In this document: positions 1 to 8,416 of the stretch, one piece after another | Numbering within the stretch: the first letter of the stretch is position 1 | Layout of the letters: each line of letters opens with the position of its first letter | Assembly (NCBI GenBank): GCA_964408435.1 | Contig: CAYOZL010000014.1 | Span: forward strand, 1-43,307 | Origin: CAYOZL01 sp964408435 | GTDB lineage: Bacteria > Bdellovibrionota_C > UBA2361 > SZUA-149 > CAYOZL01 | Reading direction: 5' to 3' | DNA: 43,307 nucleotides | Notes under the pieces: model-generated | Told to the model about the DNA's origin: nothing | The model's input: only the letters and a program-made list of their open reading frames with translations | Database searches by the model: none | Program-made: the position numbers and the translations under genes

Positions 1-21
1 TAACATAGTATTATACAGCTA

Positions 22-140
22 AGGAAACTACACAATAATCAAATAATTCAAATTCTTTCTCAATTAATATCCAAGAATAACAAGAACTTAGCACAAAACA
101 ACTAACAGGAAACTAGTGTAAAGGTTTCCTGCAGTTTCCT
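22..140. repeat. Four copies of an AGGAAAC-type motif upstream of a recombinase-like ORF
   Basis: AGGAAACTA occurs at 22-30 and again at 107-115 in the same orientation. The reverse complement occurs as GGTTTCCT at 123-130 and AGTTTCCT at 133-140. The copy at 107-114 can pair with either inverted copy to form a hairpin. The cluster ends 35 bases before a recombinase-like start codon, a place where binding or attachment sites of tyrosine recombinases are often found. That role is inference; the motif does not match the integron attC core consensus. Confidence 0.4.
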
Positions 141-174
141 CGAAACATTTTATTCTAAATTTCGATAATTAAGT

Positions 175-540
175 ATGAAATTAAACATAAAAAACCTAAG
201 ACAGCTTAGGTATGATTTTGAAGAAGCTTGTCTAAAGAGCAGAATGTCTGAAAGCACTAAGATCAGATATCAGAGCTGGATTAAAAGATACATAAGTCAT
301 TGCAAGAGAAATTCAAAAGAAGTGAATATCAATAGTTGTATCTACTTCCTAAACACATATGAAAAGTTCTCGACTAAAAAGCAGGGATTTTATGCACTCA
401 AATTTCTATTTACAAAAGTCTTAAAAATAGAAAATTTTCCAAATAAAAATATTATAATTACAAAAGTGAATATATATAAGAGAGTTTTAAAAAAAATTAA
501 AACTCTCTGTTATAAAGAATTTAAAACAAAGTGTAGATAA
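175..540 (+). pseudogene. Truncated tyrosine recombinase, N-terminal core-binding domain only
   Basis: Residues about 22-90 resemble the SAM-like N-terminal DNA-binding domain of phage and integron integrases: a 'ST..RY..WI.RYI..C' helix, then 'INSCIYFLNTY', then 'STKKQGFYALKFLFTKVL'. The catalytic domain with the R..HxxR..Y residues is absent. The last ~20 codons run through a hairpin at 479-508 and overlap the minus-strand DUF5989 gene, so the native reading frame probably ended earlier. This is best read as an integrase remnant. It could instead be a short stand-alone DNA-binding protein. There is no clear Shine-Dalgarno sequence before the ATG. Confidence 0.45.
479..508 (-). terminator. 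Perfect 12-bp inverted repeat, likely terminator of the minus-strand carbamoyltransferase cassette
   Basis: AGAGAGTTTTAA at 479-490 pairs perfectly with TTAAAACTCTCT at 497-508 across a six-A loop. It lies 13 bases beyond the stop codon of the minus-strand DUF5989 gene. The stem is AT-rich and the sequence after it on the minus strand is TA-rich rather than a pure T run, so termination strength is uncertain. It also lies inside the plus-strand recombinase-like ORF. Confidence 0.5.
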
Positions 541-691
541 AAGGTGCTACTGCTGATCCTTGAGCACTTATTATCAACGCACTTAGCAATAATGAGAAAA
601 GAATAATTGGCGTTAACCACCATTTTTTTCTAACTCTCAAAAAATCCCATATTAAAGCTAGCTTTGAGTTGTTACGTTTTGCTTGTGCCAT
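521..691 (-). CDS. DUF5989 family small membrane protein
   Basis: A 56-residue protein with the family pattern: a basic N-terminus, 'IWDFLRVRKKWWLTPIIL', one membrane helix (about 28-46), then 'AQGSAVAPFIYTLF' at the C-terminus. DUF5989 proteins are typically found next to SxtJ proteins and NodU/CmcH-type carbamoyltransferases, exactly as here. The ATG at 691 is preferred over a TTG four codons upstream, because GGAG lies six bases before it. Its molecular role is unknown; a small subunit of a membrane-bound carbamoylation complex is a reasonable inference. Confidence 0.85.
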   Translation of the reverse strand: MAQAKRNNSKLALIWDFLRVRKKWWLTPIILFSLLLSALIISAQGSAVAPFIYTLF

Positions 692-721
692 CTTAATCTC
701 CAAATATTCTAAAAATACAAT

Positions 722-1144
722 TTAATAAGGTAAGTAAGGTCTAGAACTTGGTCCAGCCTCATCAAATTTTTCCCAATATGAATCTAAATTTTTATCGAAT
801 GATAGTTTCAAAGGTCTTTTACCTAAAACTCTCATAATTAATGCAATTGGTGTTACCGCAAGTGCGAAAATTAAAAAGACCATAACTCTTGTCATTATAG
901 AAGACATGAAATCTCCAAACTTCATCCAAAGTTTTTCAGGCCAGTATAAAGCGCTAGGGAAAAAGTATGACAAAAATTTCGTAATACAAGCTAGTGCAAT
1001 AAAATATATTGCAAAAGTCTTTTTATGATAAAGCTGAAAAGCAGCTAAAAGAATAAAAACACCTGTAAAAAGCAAACCAAAGTCTTTTAACTTTTTTGTA
1101 TCTATATTCTTGTCTTGTTTTGCAGTCTGACTAGTCAAGCTCAT
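722..1144 (-). CDS. SxtJ family membrane protein
   Basis: A 140-residue protein with about three hydrophobic segments (roughly 25-60 and 85-110), the motif 'WMKFGDFMSSIMTRVMVFLIF', and a C-terminal 'KRPL...WEKFDEAGPSSRPYLPY' tail typical of SxtJ-like proteins. It overlaps the end of the carbamoyltransferase gene by 14 bases and lies 30 bases before DUF5989, so the three are probably translated from one message. GGAG eight bases before the ATG supports the start. The family is named after a gene in saxitoxin clusters, but it is widespread and does not imply toxin synthesis. Biochemical function is unknown. Confidence 0.85.
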   Translation of the reverse strand: MSLTSQTAKQDKNIDTKKLKDFGLLFTGVFILLAAFQLYHKKTFAIYFIALACITKFLSYFFPSALYWPEKLWMKFGDFMSSIMTRVMVFLIFALAVTPIALIMRVLGKRPLKLSFDKNLDSYWEKFDEAGPSSRPYLPY

Positions 1145-2957
1145 ACTCCTGTCTCCAATCTACGTTTTCATGAAACTTTGGTTGTTCTTCTTTTAATAAG
1201 ATACAATCTTCTAAAACCAAAACATCCATTTCCGTTCTCATAAAACATTTATAAGCATCTTCAGGAGAGCAAACTATTGGCTCACCTCTAACGTTGAAAG
1301 ATGTATTAATTAGAACACCACAACCAGTAATTTTCTCAAATTCAGATATTAATTTATGAAATTTAGGGTTTTTATCATCAGATACTGTTTGAACTCTAGC
1401 TGAATAATCAACATGAGTAATAGCAGGTAAATCGCTTCTTTTTATCTTTAGCTTTTCTATACCAAAAAGATCTTCCTCACTCTTAGACATTTTTCTTTTG
1501 ATTTTCTCGCTAATTGGAGCAACTACAAGCATGTAAGGTGAGTCTTCATCTAAATCGAAATAATCATTTACTTTCTCTTTAAGACAAGCTGGAGCAAAGG
1601 GTCTAAAAGATTCTCTGTATTTAATTTTTAAATTCATCGTTGATTGCATTTCAGTATTTCTAGGGTCACCTATTATACTTCTTGCACCAAGAGCTCTTGG
1701 CCCAAATTCAGACTTTCCACTAAACCAACCTACTACTTTTCCATCAGCAATCAGTTTTGCAGTTTCCTCAATGCTTTTACCATTTTCATATTTTTTAAAT
1801 GGAATCTTGTTATCTTCTAGCCAATTTTTTATTTCTTTAATTGAATACTCAGGCCCTAAAAGTGAGGCTGATTGAGAATCGGTAGATACTGCTCTTCTAG
1901 GTTTTTCCAGTATTTGATGCCAAGCATAGGTAGCGCAACCTAATGCTCCACCTGCATCTCCTGATGCTGGTTGGATCCAAACATTATCAAATATTTTTTC
2001 TTTAATAATTTTTCCATTAGCAACACAATTAAGTGCTACTCCACCAGCTAAAACCAAATTCTTCTCACCAGTTTCTTTTCTTACATGCCTAGCTATTTTT
2101 AACATGATTATCTCAGTTACAGCTTGAATAGATGCAGCAACATCCATATGTCTTTGGTCTAACTTGCTCTCAGGAGCTCTAGGGGGATGTCCAAATAACT
2201 CGCTGAATTTATCAGAAGTCATTGTTAAGCCTTGGCAATAGTTAAAATAGTCTTGATCCATTCTAAATGAACCATCATCTTTAAGATCTATTATATTATC
2301 TAAAATTAAATCTACATATTTAGGCTTACCATAAGGGGCTAAACCCATTAATTTGTATTCACCAGAATTAACCTTAAAACCACAATAATAAGTAAAGGCA
2401 CTATAGAGTAGACCTAAACTATGTGGGAATTTTAATTCATATTGAATATTTATCTTATTATCTTTTCCCACTCCCCAAGAAGCAGTTGACCATTCCCCTA
2501 CCCCATCTACTGTAATAAATGCTGCAGATTGAAACGGTGAAGGATAAAAAGCAGAGGCTGCGTGTGATTGATGATGCTCAGGATAAATAATATCTCCCTG
2601 ATAGCCTATGCTCTTTTTAATTTGGTCACCCATCCAAAGCTTTTCCTTAAGCCATAAAGGCATCGCTTTAAAAAATGATGAGAACCCAAGCGGTGCAAAA
2701 CTTAAGTAAGTCTCAAGTAGTCTTTCAAATTTTATCCAAGGCTTATCGTAAAAAGCAACAAAGTCTAATTGTTCAGAATCTATTCTTGCTTGTTGTAAGC
2801 AGAATTTAACAGCATTTTCTGGAAAACGGTGGTCGTGTTTTTTTCTAGAGAATCTTTCCTCTTGTACCGCTGCTATTATTTCTCCATTTTTAAGAATGCA
2901 TGCAGCAGAATCATGATAAAAAGCTGAGATTCCTAAAATGTATATATCTTTACTCAT
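1131..2957 (-). CDS. Carbamoyltransferase, NodU/CmcH/TobZ family
   Basis: At 608 residues it has the usual family length and two-domain order. The N-terminal Kae1-like ATPase domain has 'ILGISAFYHDSAACIL', the metal-binding 'EHHQSHAASAF' (H128, H129, H132) and 'VDGVGEWSTASWG'. The middle has 'LAGGVALNCVANGKI' and 'ASGDAGGALGCA'. The C-terminal YrdC-like part has 'KSEFGPRALGARSIIGDPRN', 'YRESFRPFAPAC' and 'INTSFNVRGEPIVCSPEDA'. Family members make carbamoyl-adenylate from carbamoyl phosphate and ATP and carbamoylate a hydroxyl group. The acceptor cannot be read from sequence; with SxtJ and DUF5989 as partners, a cell-surface or secreted glycan is a plausible substrate. It is first gene of the cassette and diverges from the oxidase operon. 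Confidence 0.93.
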   Translation of the reverse strand: MSKDIYILGISAFYHDSAACILKNGEIIAAVQEERFSRKKHDHRFPENAVKFCLQQARIDSEQLDFVAFYDKPWIKFERLLETYLSFAPLGFSSFFKAMPLWLKEKLWMGDQIKKSIGYQGDIIYPEHHQSHAASAFYPSPFQSAAFITVDGVGEWSTASWGVGKDNKINIQYELKFPHSLGLLYSAFTYYCGFKVNSGEYKLMGLAPYGKPKYVDLILDNIIDLKDDGSFRMDQDYFNYCQGLTMTSDKFSELFGHPPRAPESKLDQRHMDVAASIQAVTEIIMLKIARHVRKETGEKNLVLAGGVALNCVANGKIIKEKIFDNVWIQPASGDAGGALGCATYAWHQILEKPRRAVSTDSQSASLLGPEYSIKEIKNWLEDNKIPFKKYENGKSIEETAKLIADGKVVGWFSGKSEFGPRALGARSIIGDPRNTEMQSTMNLKIKYRESFRPFAPACLKEKVNDYFDLDEDSPYMLVVAPISEKIKRKMSKSEEDLFGIEKLKIKRSDLPAITHVDYSARVQTVSDDKNPKFHKLISEFEKITGCGVLINTSFNVRGEPIVCSPEDAYKCFMRTEMDVLVLEDCILLKEEQPKFHENVDWRQEYELD

Positions 2958-2970
2958 TTAAAAAAACTAC

Positions 2971-2989
2971 CTTACTTGATGTAAGTAAG
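2971..2989. promoter_or_regulatory. Inverted repeat in the divergent promoter region, possible operator
   Basis: CTTACTT at 2971-2977 and AAGTAAG at 2983-2989 form a perfect 7-bp inverted repeat around GATGT. It is centred in the 55-base gap between the carbamoyltransferase and the SURF1-SCO1 gene, where both promoters must lie. Position and symmetry suit a dimeric regulator, but no regulator is identified. Confidence 0.35.
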
Positions 2990-3012
2990 TATTTACATTA
3001 AAAAGTTACATA

Positions 3013-4614
3013 ATGCCAAGCAATATACAAAGCCCCAGCTCAAACACCAGCTCAAGTAAGTTTTCCTGGAAAATAAGCTTAATCACAATATTGATAGTAT
3101 TTTTGATGCTTAAGGCTTCTAGTTGGCAATGGGGTAAGTATAAAGAAAAGACAAAACTCTTAAAGACCTACGAACATAACTACGAAGCAAGAGAAATAGA
3201 GGATTATACTAAACTAGAAATAAATTTATATCGGAAAGTTATTCTTCTTGGAGAATTTAATTATGAAAATCAATTTCTAATTGCTAATAGAAAGGACATT
3301 ACTGGCCCTGGGTTTTGGTTACTTACAGAATTTAAGCTTAGAAACCAGAAAAAAATCAACATTAATAAGTCTATAATAGTAAGCAGAGGTTTTATACCAT
3401 TTAAGGACCGAGATAATCTAGAGAAATACAATTATAATCAGCCTAACTTGATACAAGCAGTAATACAGAAAAGCATACCTCAAAAATCTTTTCTTTCCCC
3501 CTCAGAATCTAAAAATAAACACATTTACCTATATCCTGATATTAATAAAATATGTATAAAACACGCTATAAATTGCGTCGATACCACATACTATGCACAA
3601 AAGATAAAAATGGCTAAAGAACCAATTTTTCCTAAAGAATCAATTAGTATACAAGTGCCACCTAGCACCCATTATGGATACACATTTGAGTGGATAATAT
3701 TAGCTTTAATTACTCTTTTTCTATCAACATTTGCTCAATTGTATCCTAAAAAACTCTCAAAAATCTTTAGCTCTAGAAGCTTTAGATTAAGCGCTAAAAA
3801 AGGCTCTGGTGCTTCTATGTTTTTTTCTGTGTTTTTATTACTAGCAATCATATTCAATATCCTTTTTCTACCAGGTAAATCTTATGCCACTGAAAAACAT
3901 ACCGAGGTACCAAAAGATGCTCTAATTAAAGAACATTTAGGTAATCAAATAGATTTAGAGCTAAGCTTTACTTTACAAAACGGCAAAAGAACAACGATAT
4001 CTGAATTACTTTCTAAAAATAAACCGCTTATAATCGCACCGCTTTATTTTGAGTGCCCTAGGCTATGCACCCTTAGTCAATCTGGACTTTTAGAGACTAT
4101 TAATAAAAATAAATTAAAGCTTGGAGATGACTATGAAGTTGTATCTATTAGTTTTAACGAGAAGGATACTCATGAATCTGCTTTTAAATACGCTGAGGTT
4201 TACAGGTCTAAGCTTACAGAAACACTCAACAAATCAGCATGGCAATTCGCTGTTACTGATAAAGAAACCATTGCAAAACTAATGAAGGGCATTGGTTTTT
4301 CTTTTAAAGAGGATAAAGGTCAGTTTATTCATTCTGCAGGAATGATAATTTTAACACCAAAAGGTGTGATCTCCCGCTATTTTTACGGTATACAGTTTCC
4401 GCCAAATCAATTACGTTTAGCGCTCTTAGAAGCTGCAAAAGGTAAAATTGGTAGTAGCTTTGATAGAATAATGATGTTTTGCTTTAGGTTTGATCCAACT
4501 AAGGGTAAATACACCCTTGCTGTTTGGAACATAACTAGAGTTTTGTGTACTGCTTTTGCTATAGCACTAGTAGGGTTTATTTTTTACTTAAAAAGAAAAG
4601 AAAAAGAAGAATGA
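3013..4614 (+). CDS. SURF1-SCO1/SenC fusion, cytochrome oxidase assembly factor
   Basis: A single 533-residue ORF holds two assembly factors usually encoded separately. Residues ~1-245 look like SURF1: an N-terminal membrane helix (20-36), 'WQWGKYKEKTKLL', 'NRKDITGPGFWLLTEF', 'IIVSRGFIPF', and a closing helix at 224-243. Residues ~267-525 are SCO1/SenC: a membrane anchor (267-287), a thioredoxin-like domain with the copper-binding CPRLC (C348, C352), the distal histidine in 'FIHSAG' (H440), 'RFDPTKGKY', and a final helix (503-525). SURF1 helps heme insertion and SCO delivers copper to the CuA site, so fusing them would couple cofactor loading. The stop overlaps the coxB start (ATGA), making it first gene of the operon. 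Confidence 0.88.
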   Translation: MPSNIQSPSSNTSSSKFSWKISLITILIVFLMLKASSWQWGKYKEKTKLLKTYEHNYEAREIEDYTKLEINLYRKVILLGEFNYENQFLIANRKDITGPGFWLLTEFKLRNQKKININKSIIVSRGFIPFKDRDNLEKYNYNQPNLIQAVIQKSIPQKSFLSPSESKNKHIYLYPDINKICIKHAINCVDTTYYAQKIKMAKEPIFPKESISIQVPPSTHYGYTFEWIILALITLFLSTFAQLYPKKLSKIFSSRSFRLSAKKGSGASMFFSVFLLLAIIFNILFLPGKSYATEKHTEVPKDALIKEHLGNQIDLELSFTLQNGKRTTISELLSKNKPLIIAPLYFECPRLCTLSQSGLLETINKNKLKLGDDYEVVSISFNEKDTHESAFKYAEVYRSKLTETLNKSAWQFAVTDKETIAKLMKGIGFSFKEDKGQFIHSAGMIILTPKGVISRYFYGIQFPPNQLRLALLEAAKGKIGSSFDRIMMFCFRFDPTKGKYTLAVWNITRVLCTAFAIALVGFIFYLKRKEKEE

Positions 4615-5549
4615 ATCTTTTTGAAATTTTTGATTTTATGCCAGTAGGCGCCTCTGATTGGACCGTTAAAGTTGATTGGATCAATAACTGGATTAGTATT
4701 GTATCTGCACTTTGTACTGTTGGGATAACAGGCACAATGATTTACTTCGCGCTTAAGTATCGAGATAAAGGAGATACTAAACCTACATCTGCTGTATCTC
4801 ATAATGCAACAATCGAAACTGTTTGGACTGTTATTCCTACTGTAATAGTTCTCTACGTATTTGCTTACGGCTTTTATATATATAAAGACATGAGAGAAGT
4901 TCCAAGCAACGCAATGGAAATTGATGTTAGAGCTTGGAAATGGAATTGGGAATTTACTTATCCAAATGGGAAAAAGACTAATGACCTCACTGTTCCAGTT
5001 GGCAAAGCAATTAAATTAATTATGACATCTGATGATGTGCTTCATAGTCTATTTATTCCAGCAATGAGAATTAAAGAAGATGTTAGAGGTGGGTCTTATA
5101 GTTACCTCTGGTTTAAACCTAATAAAACAGGTGAATTTACTATATTTTGTACTGAATATTGCGGAACAGGTCACTCTGCAATGTATAAAAAACTAAAAGT
5201 TGTTAGTGCTGAGAAATACCAAGATTTTTTACTTGATAGAAATAAAGCTGAGTTAACTCCAATGCAATTAGGGAAACAACTCTTTGCTAATAAAGCATGT
5301 GCGACTTGTCATAACGTGGCGAATAACAACAGATTAGTTGGACCTGGCTTAAAAGGTTTATTTAAATCTAAAGAAAGAAAATTTGCTGATGGCTCAAGTG
5401 TAGTTCTTGATGAGAATTACGTTAGAGAATCAATTCTTTATCCGAACAAAAAAATTGTTCAAGGATACGCTCCAGCAATGCCTGCTTTTGAAGGGCAATT
5501 AAACGAAGAAGAAATTTCAGCTTTAATTACTTATTTAAAGTCATTGTAG
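4611..5549 (+). CDS. coxB: Cytochrome c oxidase subunit II with fused C-terminal cytochrome c (caa3 type)
   Basis: A 312-residue protein. Two membrane helices (about 26-48 and 71-91) precede the periplasmic cupredoxin domain. CuA ligands are visible: H145 in 'DDVLHSLF', then C180, E182, C184, H188 and M191 in 'CTEYCGTGHSAM'. The C-terminal ~95 residues form a class I cytochrome c with CATCH (C230, C233, H234) and a probable axial methionine in 'APAMPAF' (M290). This arrangement lets subunit II take electrons from soluble carriers. The start at 4611 was chosen because it gives the usual N-terminus and a four-base ATGA overlap with the upstream stop; a longer frame begins inside the SCO domain. 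Confidence 0.95.
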   Translation: MNLFEIFDFMPVGASDWTVKVDWINNWISIVSALCTVGITGTMIYFALKYRDKGDTKPTSAVSHNATIETVWTVIPTVIVLYVFAYGFYIYKDMREVPSNAMEIDVRAWKWNWEFTYPNGKKTNDLTVPVGKAIKLIMTSDDVLHSLFIPAMRIKEDVRGGSYSYLWFKPNKTGEFTIFCTEYCGTGHSAMYKKLKVVSAEKYQDFLLDRNKAELTPMQLGKQLFANKACATCHNVANNNRLVGPGLKGLFKSKERKFADGSSVVLDENYVRESILYPNKKIVQGYAPAMPAFEGQLNEEEISALITYLKSL

Positions 5550-5592
5550 AAAAGTAGAAACAGTAAAGAAAAAAAAGAGGAAAAAAATAACG

Positions 5593-7209
5593 ATGTCACA
5601 TGATGCTAGCTACATAGAAACACCAGAAGGAATTAAGCCTTTTTCCTTACAAAATATTTATAATTGGTGGATGACAGTTGACCATAAAAAAATTGGCTTG
5701 ATGTATTTAGCATCAATGCTTGTATTTTTTTTCGTAGGAGGAGCTGCTGCTCTTTTAGTTAGAACCGAGTTATTCGCTCCTGGTGAGACTATTATGAATG
5801 CAGATGGTTACAACAGAGCATTTACTGCTCACGGTGTAATTATGATTTTCCTTTTTATCGTACCTGGCATACCAGCTACTTTAGGAAATTTCTTACTTCC
5901 TCTTATGATTGGTGCTAAAGATGTAGCCTTCCCTAAACTAAATAGACTTAGTTACTGGATCTATGTTTTTGGAAGCCTAATAGGAGTAGGAGCACTATTT
6001 GGTAAACTTGATACAGGTTGGACTTTTTATGCGCCCTACAGTGCTCAAAATAGCTCTGCAGTAATTGCAGCAACCACAGCTGCTTTTGTTCTAGGTTTCG
6101 CTTCAATTCTTACTGGAATTAACTTTTTAGTTACAATTCATAAAATGAGAGCCCCTGGAATGCATTGGGATAGATTGCCTCTTTTTGTTTGGGCTAGTTA
6201 CGCAACTGCAATACTTCAAGTAGTTGCTACCCCAGTTGTTGGTATTACTTTAGTAATGCTTATTGCAGAAAATACTATGGGCATTGGTGTTTTTAACCCA
6301 AAGATGGGTGGAGATGCTGTTCTATTTGAACATATGTTTTGGTTTTATTCTCACCCAGTAGTTTACATTATGATTCTTCCAGCAATGGGAATTGTAAGTG
6401 AAATAATTCCTGTTTTTTCTAGAAAGCCAATCTTTGGATATAAGGCAATTGTTTATTCAAGTGTTGGAATTGCAGCTATTAGTTTTCTAGTATGGGGGCA
6501 CCATATGTTTGTAGCTGGAATGTCTAACTGGGCTAGATACATATTTTCTTTCCTAACTTTCTTTGTTGCAATACCAACTGCTGTAAAAGTTTTTAACTGG
6601 GTATCAACTATGTATAAAGGCTCTGTAAGATGGGACTCACCAATGCTTTACGCAATGGCTTTTGTATTTTTATTTATGATTGCTGGAACTACAGGTATTC
6701 ACTTAGCAACACTTGCTACTGATGCTCACTATCATGATACTTACTTTGTAGTTGCTCACTTTCACTATACTATTCAAGGTGGAGCTGTAATTGGACTAGT
6801 TGCTGGTCTTCACTACTGGTTCCCATTAATGTTTGGAAGAAGATATAACGAAAAAATTGCAAAATACGGATTTATATTTTTATTCATTGGCTTTAATGCA
6901 ACTTTCCTTCCTCAGTTTGTTATGGGAATGGAAGGCATGCCTAGAAGATATTTTGACTATCCACCTGAATTTGAGCCAATGCATAAAATTTCTTCTATTT
7001 TTTCTTTTGTAAATGGGATGGGTTATCTGTTTGTTTTTGGAAACTTAGTTTACGCGGCTTTTAAAGGTGAGAAATGTAAAGATAATCCTTATAACTCTTA
7101 TTCACTAGAGTGGAGAGCAAGTTGCCCACCTACTGAACATAACTGGCAAGAAATTCCAGTAGTTGAAGAATGGGGATATGGTTACGATAAAGAAATGGCA
7201 GGAGCTTAG
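5593..7209 (+). CDS. coxA: Cytochrome c oxidase subunit I, A2-type heme-copper oxidase
   Basis: A 538-residue polytopic protein with all redox ligands: H80 (low-spin heme), H254 and Y258 in 'SHPVVYIM' (CuB and the cross-linked tyrosine), H303-H304 (CuB), and H389/H391 in 'VVAHFHY' (high- and low-spin hemes). The D-channel glutamate of A1 enzymes ('HPEVY') is missing; instead 'FYSHP' carries the tyrosine-serine pair of A2 oxidases. The K-channel lysine is K284 in 'FGYKAIVYSS'. The enzyme reduces O2 to water and pumps protons in the inner membrane. AGAGGA about 11 bases upstream of the ATG is the likely ribosome site. Spacing to coxC is two bases. Confidence 0.97.
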   Translation: MSHDASYIETPEGIKPFSLQNIYNWWMTVDHKKIGLMYLASMLVFFFVGGAAALLVRTELFAPGETIMNADGYNRAFTAHGVIMIFLFIVPGIPATLGNFLLPLMIGAKDVAFPKLNRLSYWIYVFGSLIGVGALFGKLDTGWTFYAPYSAQNSSAVIAATTAAFVLGFASILTGINFLVTIHKMRAPGMHWDRLPLFVWASYATAILQVVATPVVGITLVMLIAENTMGIGVFNPKMGGDAVLFEHMFWFYSHPVVYIMILPAMGIVSEIIPVFSRKPIFGYKAIVYSSVGIAAISFLVWGHHMFVAGMSNWARYIFSFLTFFVAIPTAVKVFNWVSTMYKGSVRWDSPMLYAMAFVFLFMIAGTTGIHLATLATDAHYHDTYFVVAHFHYTIQGGAVIGLVAGLHYWFPLMFGRRYNEKIAKYGFIFLFIGFNATFLPQFVMGMEGMPRRYFDYPPEFEPMHKISSIFSFVNGMGYLFVFGNLVYAAFKGEKCKDNPYNSYSLEWRASCPPTEHNWQEIPVVEEWGYGYDKEMAGA

Positions 7210-7211
7210 AG

Positions 7212-7841
7212 ATGGGAAGTCATAAAGAATTACCAGCAGGACATTTTTCATACATGGAGCCTGAGCAGGCTTACCACTCCTCTAAACTTGGAATGTGGTT
7301 ATTTTTAGTAACTGAAGTTTTACTTTTTGGTGGACTCTTTGCTGCCTTTGCAATTTTTAGATGGAAGTTTCTAGAAGACTTTAATCAAAATGCTCATCTT
7401 CTTAATTGGAAACTAGGCTTATTAAACACATCTATACTTTTATTTAGTTCCTACACTATGGTTAGAGCAGTAGATGCAGCACAGCATGGTAACAATAAAA
7501 ATGTTAAAAAATGGTTACTGATCACAATGCTATGTGGAATAGGATTTTTCGTAGTTAAAGGCATTGAATATAGTGCAAAACTTGGACATCACATCTATCC
7601 TGGTTCTAATATATTCTTTGGTCTCTACTACGTAATGACTGGTATTCATGCTCTACACGTTTTAATTGGTTTAGGTCTAATGGTTTGGCTATGGAAGCTT
7701 GCCGGTAAAGAAATCTTTACTAAAACTCATTACACGCCAGTAGAAGTTTGTGGGCTATATTGGCACATTGTAGATATTATTTGGATTTTTCTTTTTCCAC
7801 TACTTTATCTTATGGGTGGAATTGGAGCTGGAGCTCACTAG
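7212..7841 (+). CDS. coxC: Cytochrome c oxidase subunit III
   Basis: A 209-residue membrane protein matching the short bacterial subunit III of caa3 and cbo3-like oxidases. It has 'LGMWLFLVTEVLLFGGLFAAF' at the first helix, 'VKGIEYSAKL', 'YYVMTGIHALHVLIGL', and the C-terminal 'GLYWHIVDIIWIFLFPLLYL' signature. Five helices are apparent, consistent with loss of the first two found in mitochondrial subunits. It starts two bases after the coxA stop, so translation is probably coupled. The subunit stabilises subunit I and its proton uptake; it carries no redox cofactor. Confidence 0.95.
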   Translation: MGSHKELPAGHFSYMEPEQAYHSSKLGMWLFLVTEVLLFGGLFAAFAIFRWKFLEDFNQNAHLLNWKLGLLNTSILLFSSYTMVRAVDAAQHGNNKNVKKWLLITMLCGIGFFVVKGIEYSAKLGHHIYPGSNIFFGLYYVMTGIHALHVLIGLGLMVWLWKLAGKEIFTKTHYTPVEVCGLYWHIVDIIWIFLFPLLYLMGGIGAGAH

Positions 7842-7867
7842 TAGCAGCATTAAAAAGAGAGACAACT

Positions 7868-8272
7868 ATGGCAAAATTAAGTAAAAGACTAGGTGATGGA
7901 AGTAACCCGTGTGAAGACTTACATGATGAACTAGGTCATACAGTTCCAATAAAAACTTATAACAATATCTTTTTTGCTCTAATGGTATTAACTGCTCTAA
8001 CAGTCTGGGCAGCCAGCTGGCCAGTTGGTGTTATCACGCATATCTTTCTTGCAATGTTCATTGCTACTGTAAAAGCTAGTTTAGTGGTTATGGTATTTAT
8101 GCATCTTAAATTTGAATCTAAGCTCTACTATTCTTTAGTAGCTTGTCCTATAATAATTATGTTTCTACTTTTCCTAGGAACCTTAGGTGATTTAACTGTT
8201 AAAGAGAATCCAATTCCTTCTAGCCTAGAGTCTATTGATACTCATATGCCTAGCACAGTAGACCACCACTAG
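7868..8272 (+). CDS. coxD: Cytochrome c oxidase subunit IV (caa3 type, small)
   Basis: A 134-residue protein whose last ~85 residues carry three membrane helices with 'FFALMVLTALTVWAASW', 'FLAMFIATVKASLVVMVFMHLKFE' and 'LVACPIIIMFLLFLGTLGD'. The 'ATVKASLVV.FMHLK' motif is diagnostic of prokaryotic COX4 proteins. The N-terminal 40 residues are soluble. The ATG at 7868 was chosen over an in-frame start inside coxC because AGAGAG lies just upstream and the protein then has family length. It ends the oxidase operon; no ctaA, ctaB or coxG lies nearby, so heme A synthesis must be encoded elsewhere. Confidence 0.9.
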   Translation: MAKLSKRLGDGSNPCEDLHDELGHTVPIKTYNNIFFALMVLTALTVWAASWPVGVITHIFLAMFIATVKASLVVMVFMHLKFESKLYYSLVACPIIIMFLLFLGTLGDLTVKENPIPSSLESIDTHMPSTVDHH

Positions 8273-8416
8273 TTACTGATAACACAGACCAACTAAAAGA
8301 CGTAAACTGCTAAAATTTTTAAAGATTTCACTGAGCAAAAAAAAGCTTTAAAGACTTAAAGTAATTCAGACGTATATATATTTATATATACTAATTATTA
8401 CATTTAAAAATTTACT

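Noticed and set aside
22..140. CRISPR array or integron attC site in the AGGAAAC repeats
   Set aside because: The repeats are only 7-9 bases, in mixed orientation with unequal spacing, and lack attC core sequences.
1131..2957. Saxitoxin or antibiotic biosynthesis locus, suggested by the SxtJ and CmcH family names
   Set aside because: No other biosynthetic genes adjoin it; the three-gene cassette is common in bacteria outside toxin clusters.
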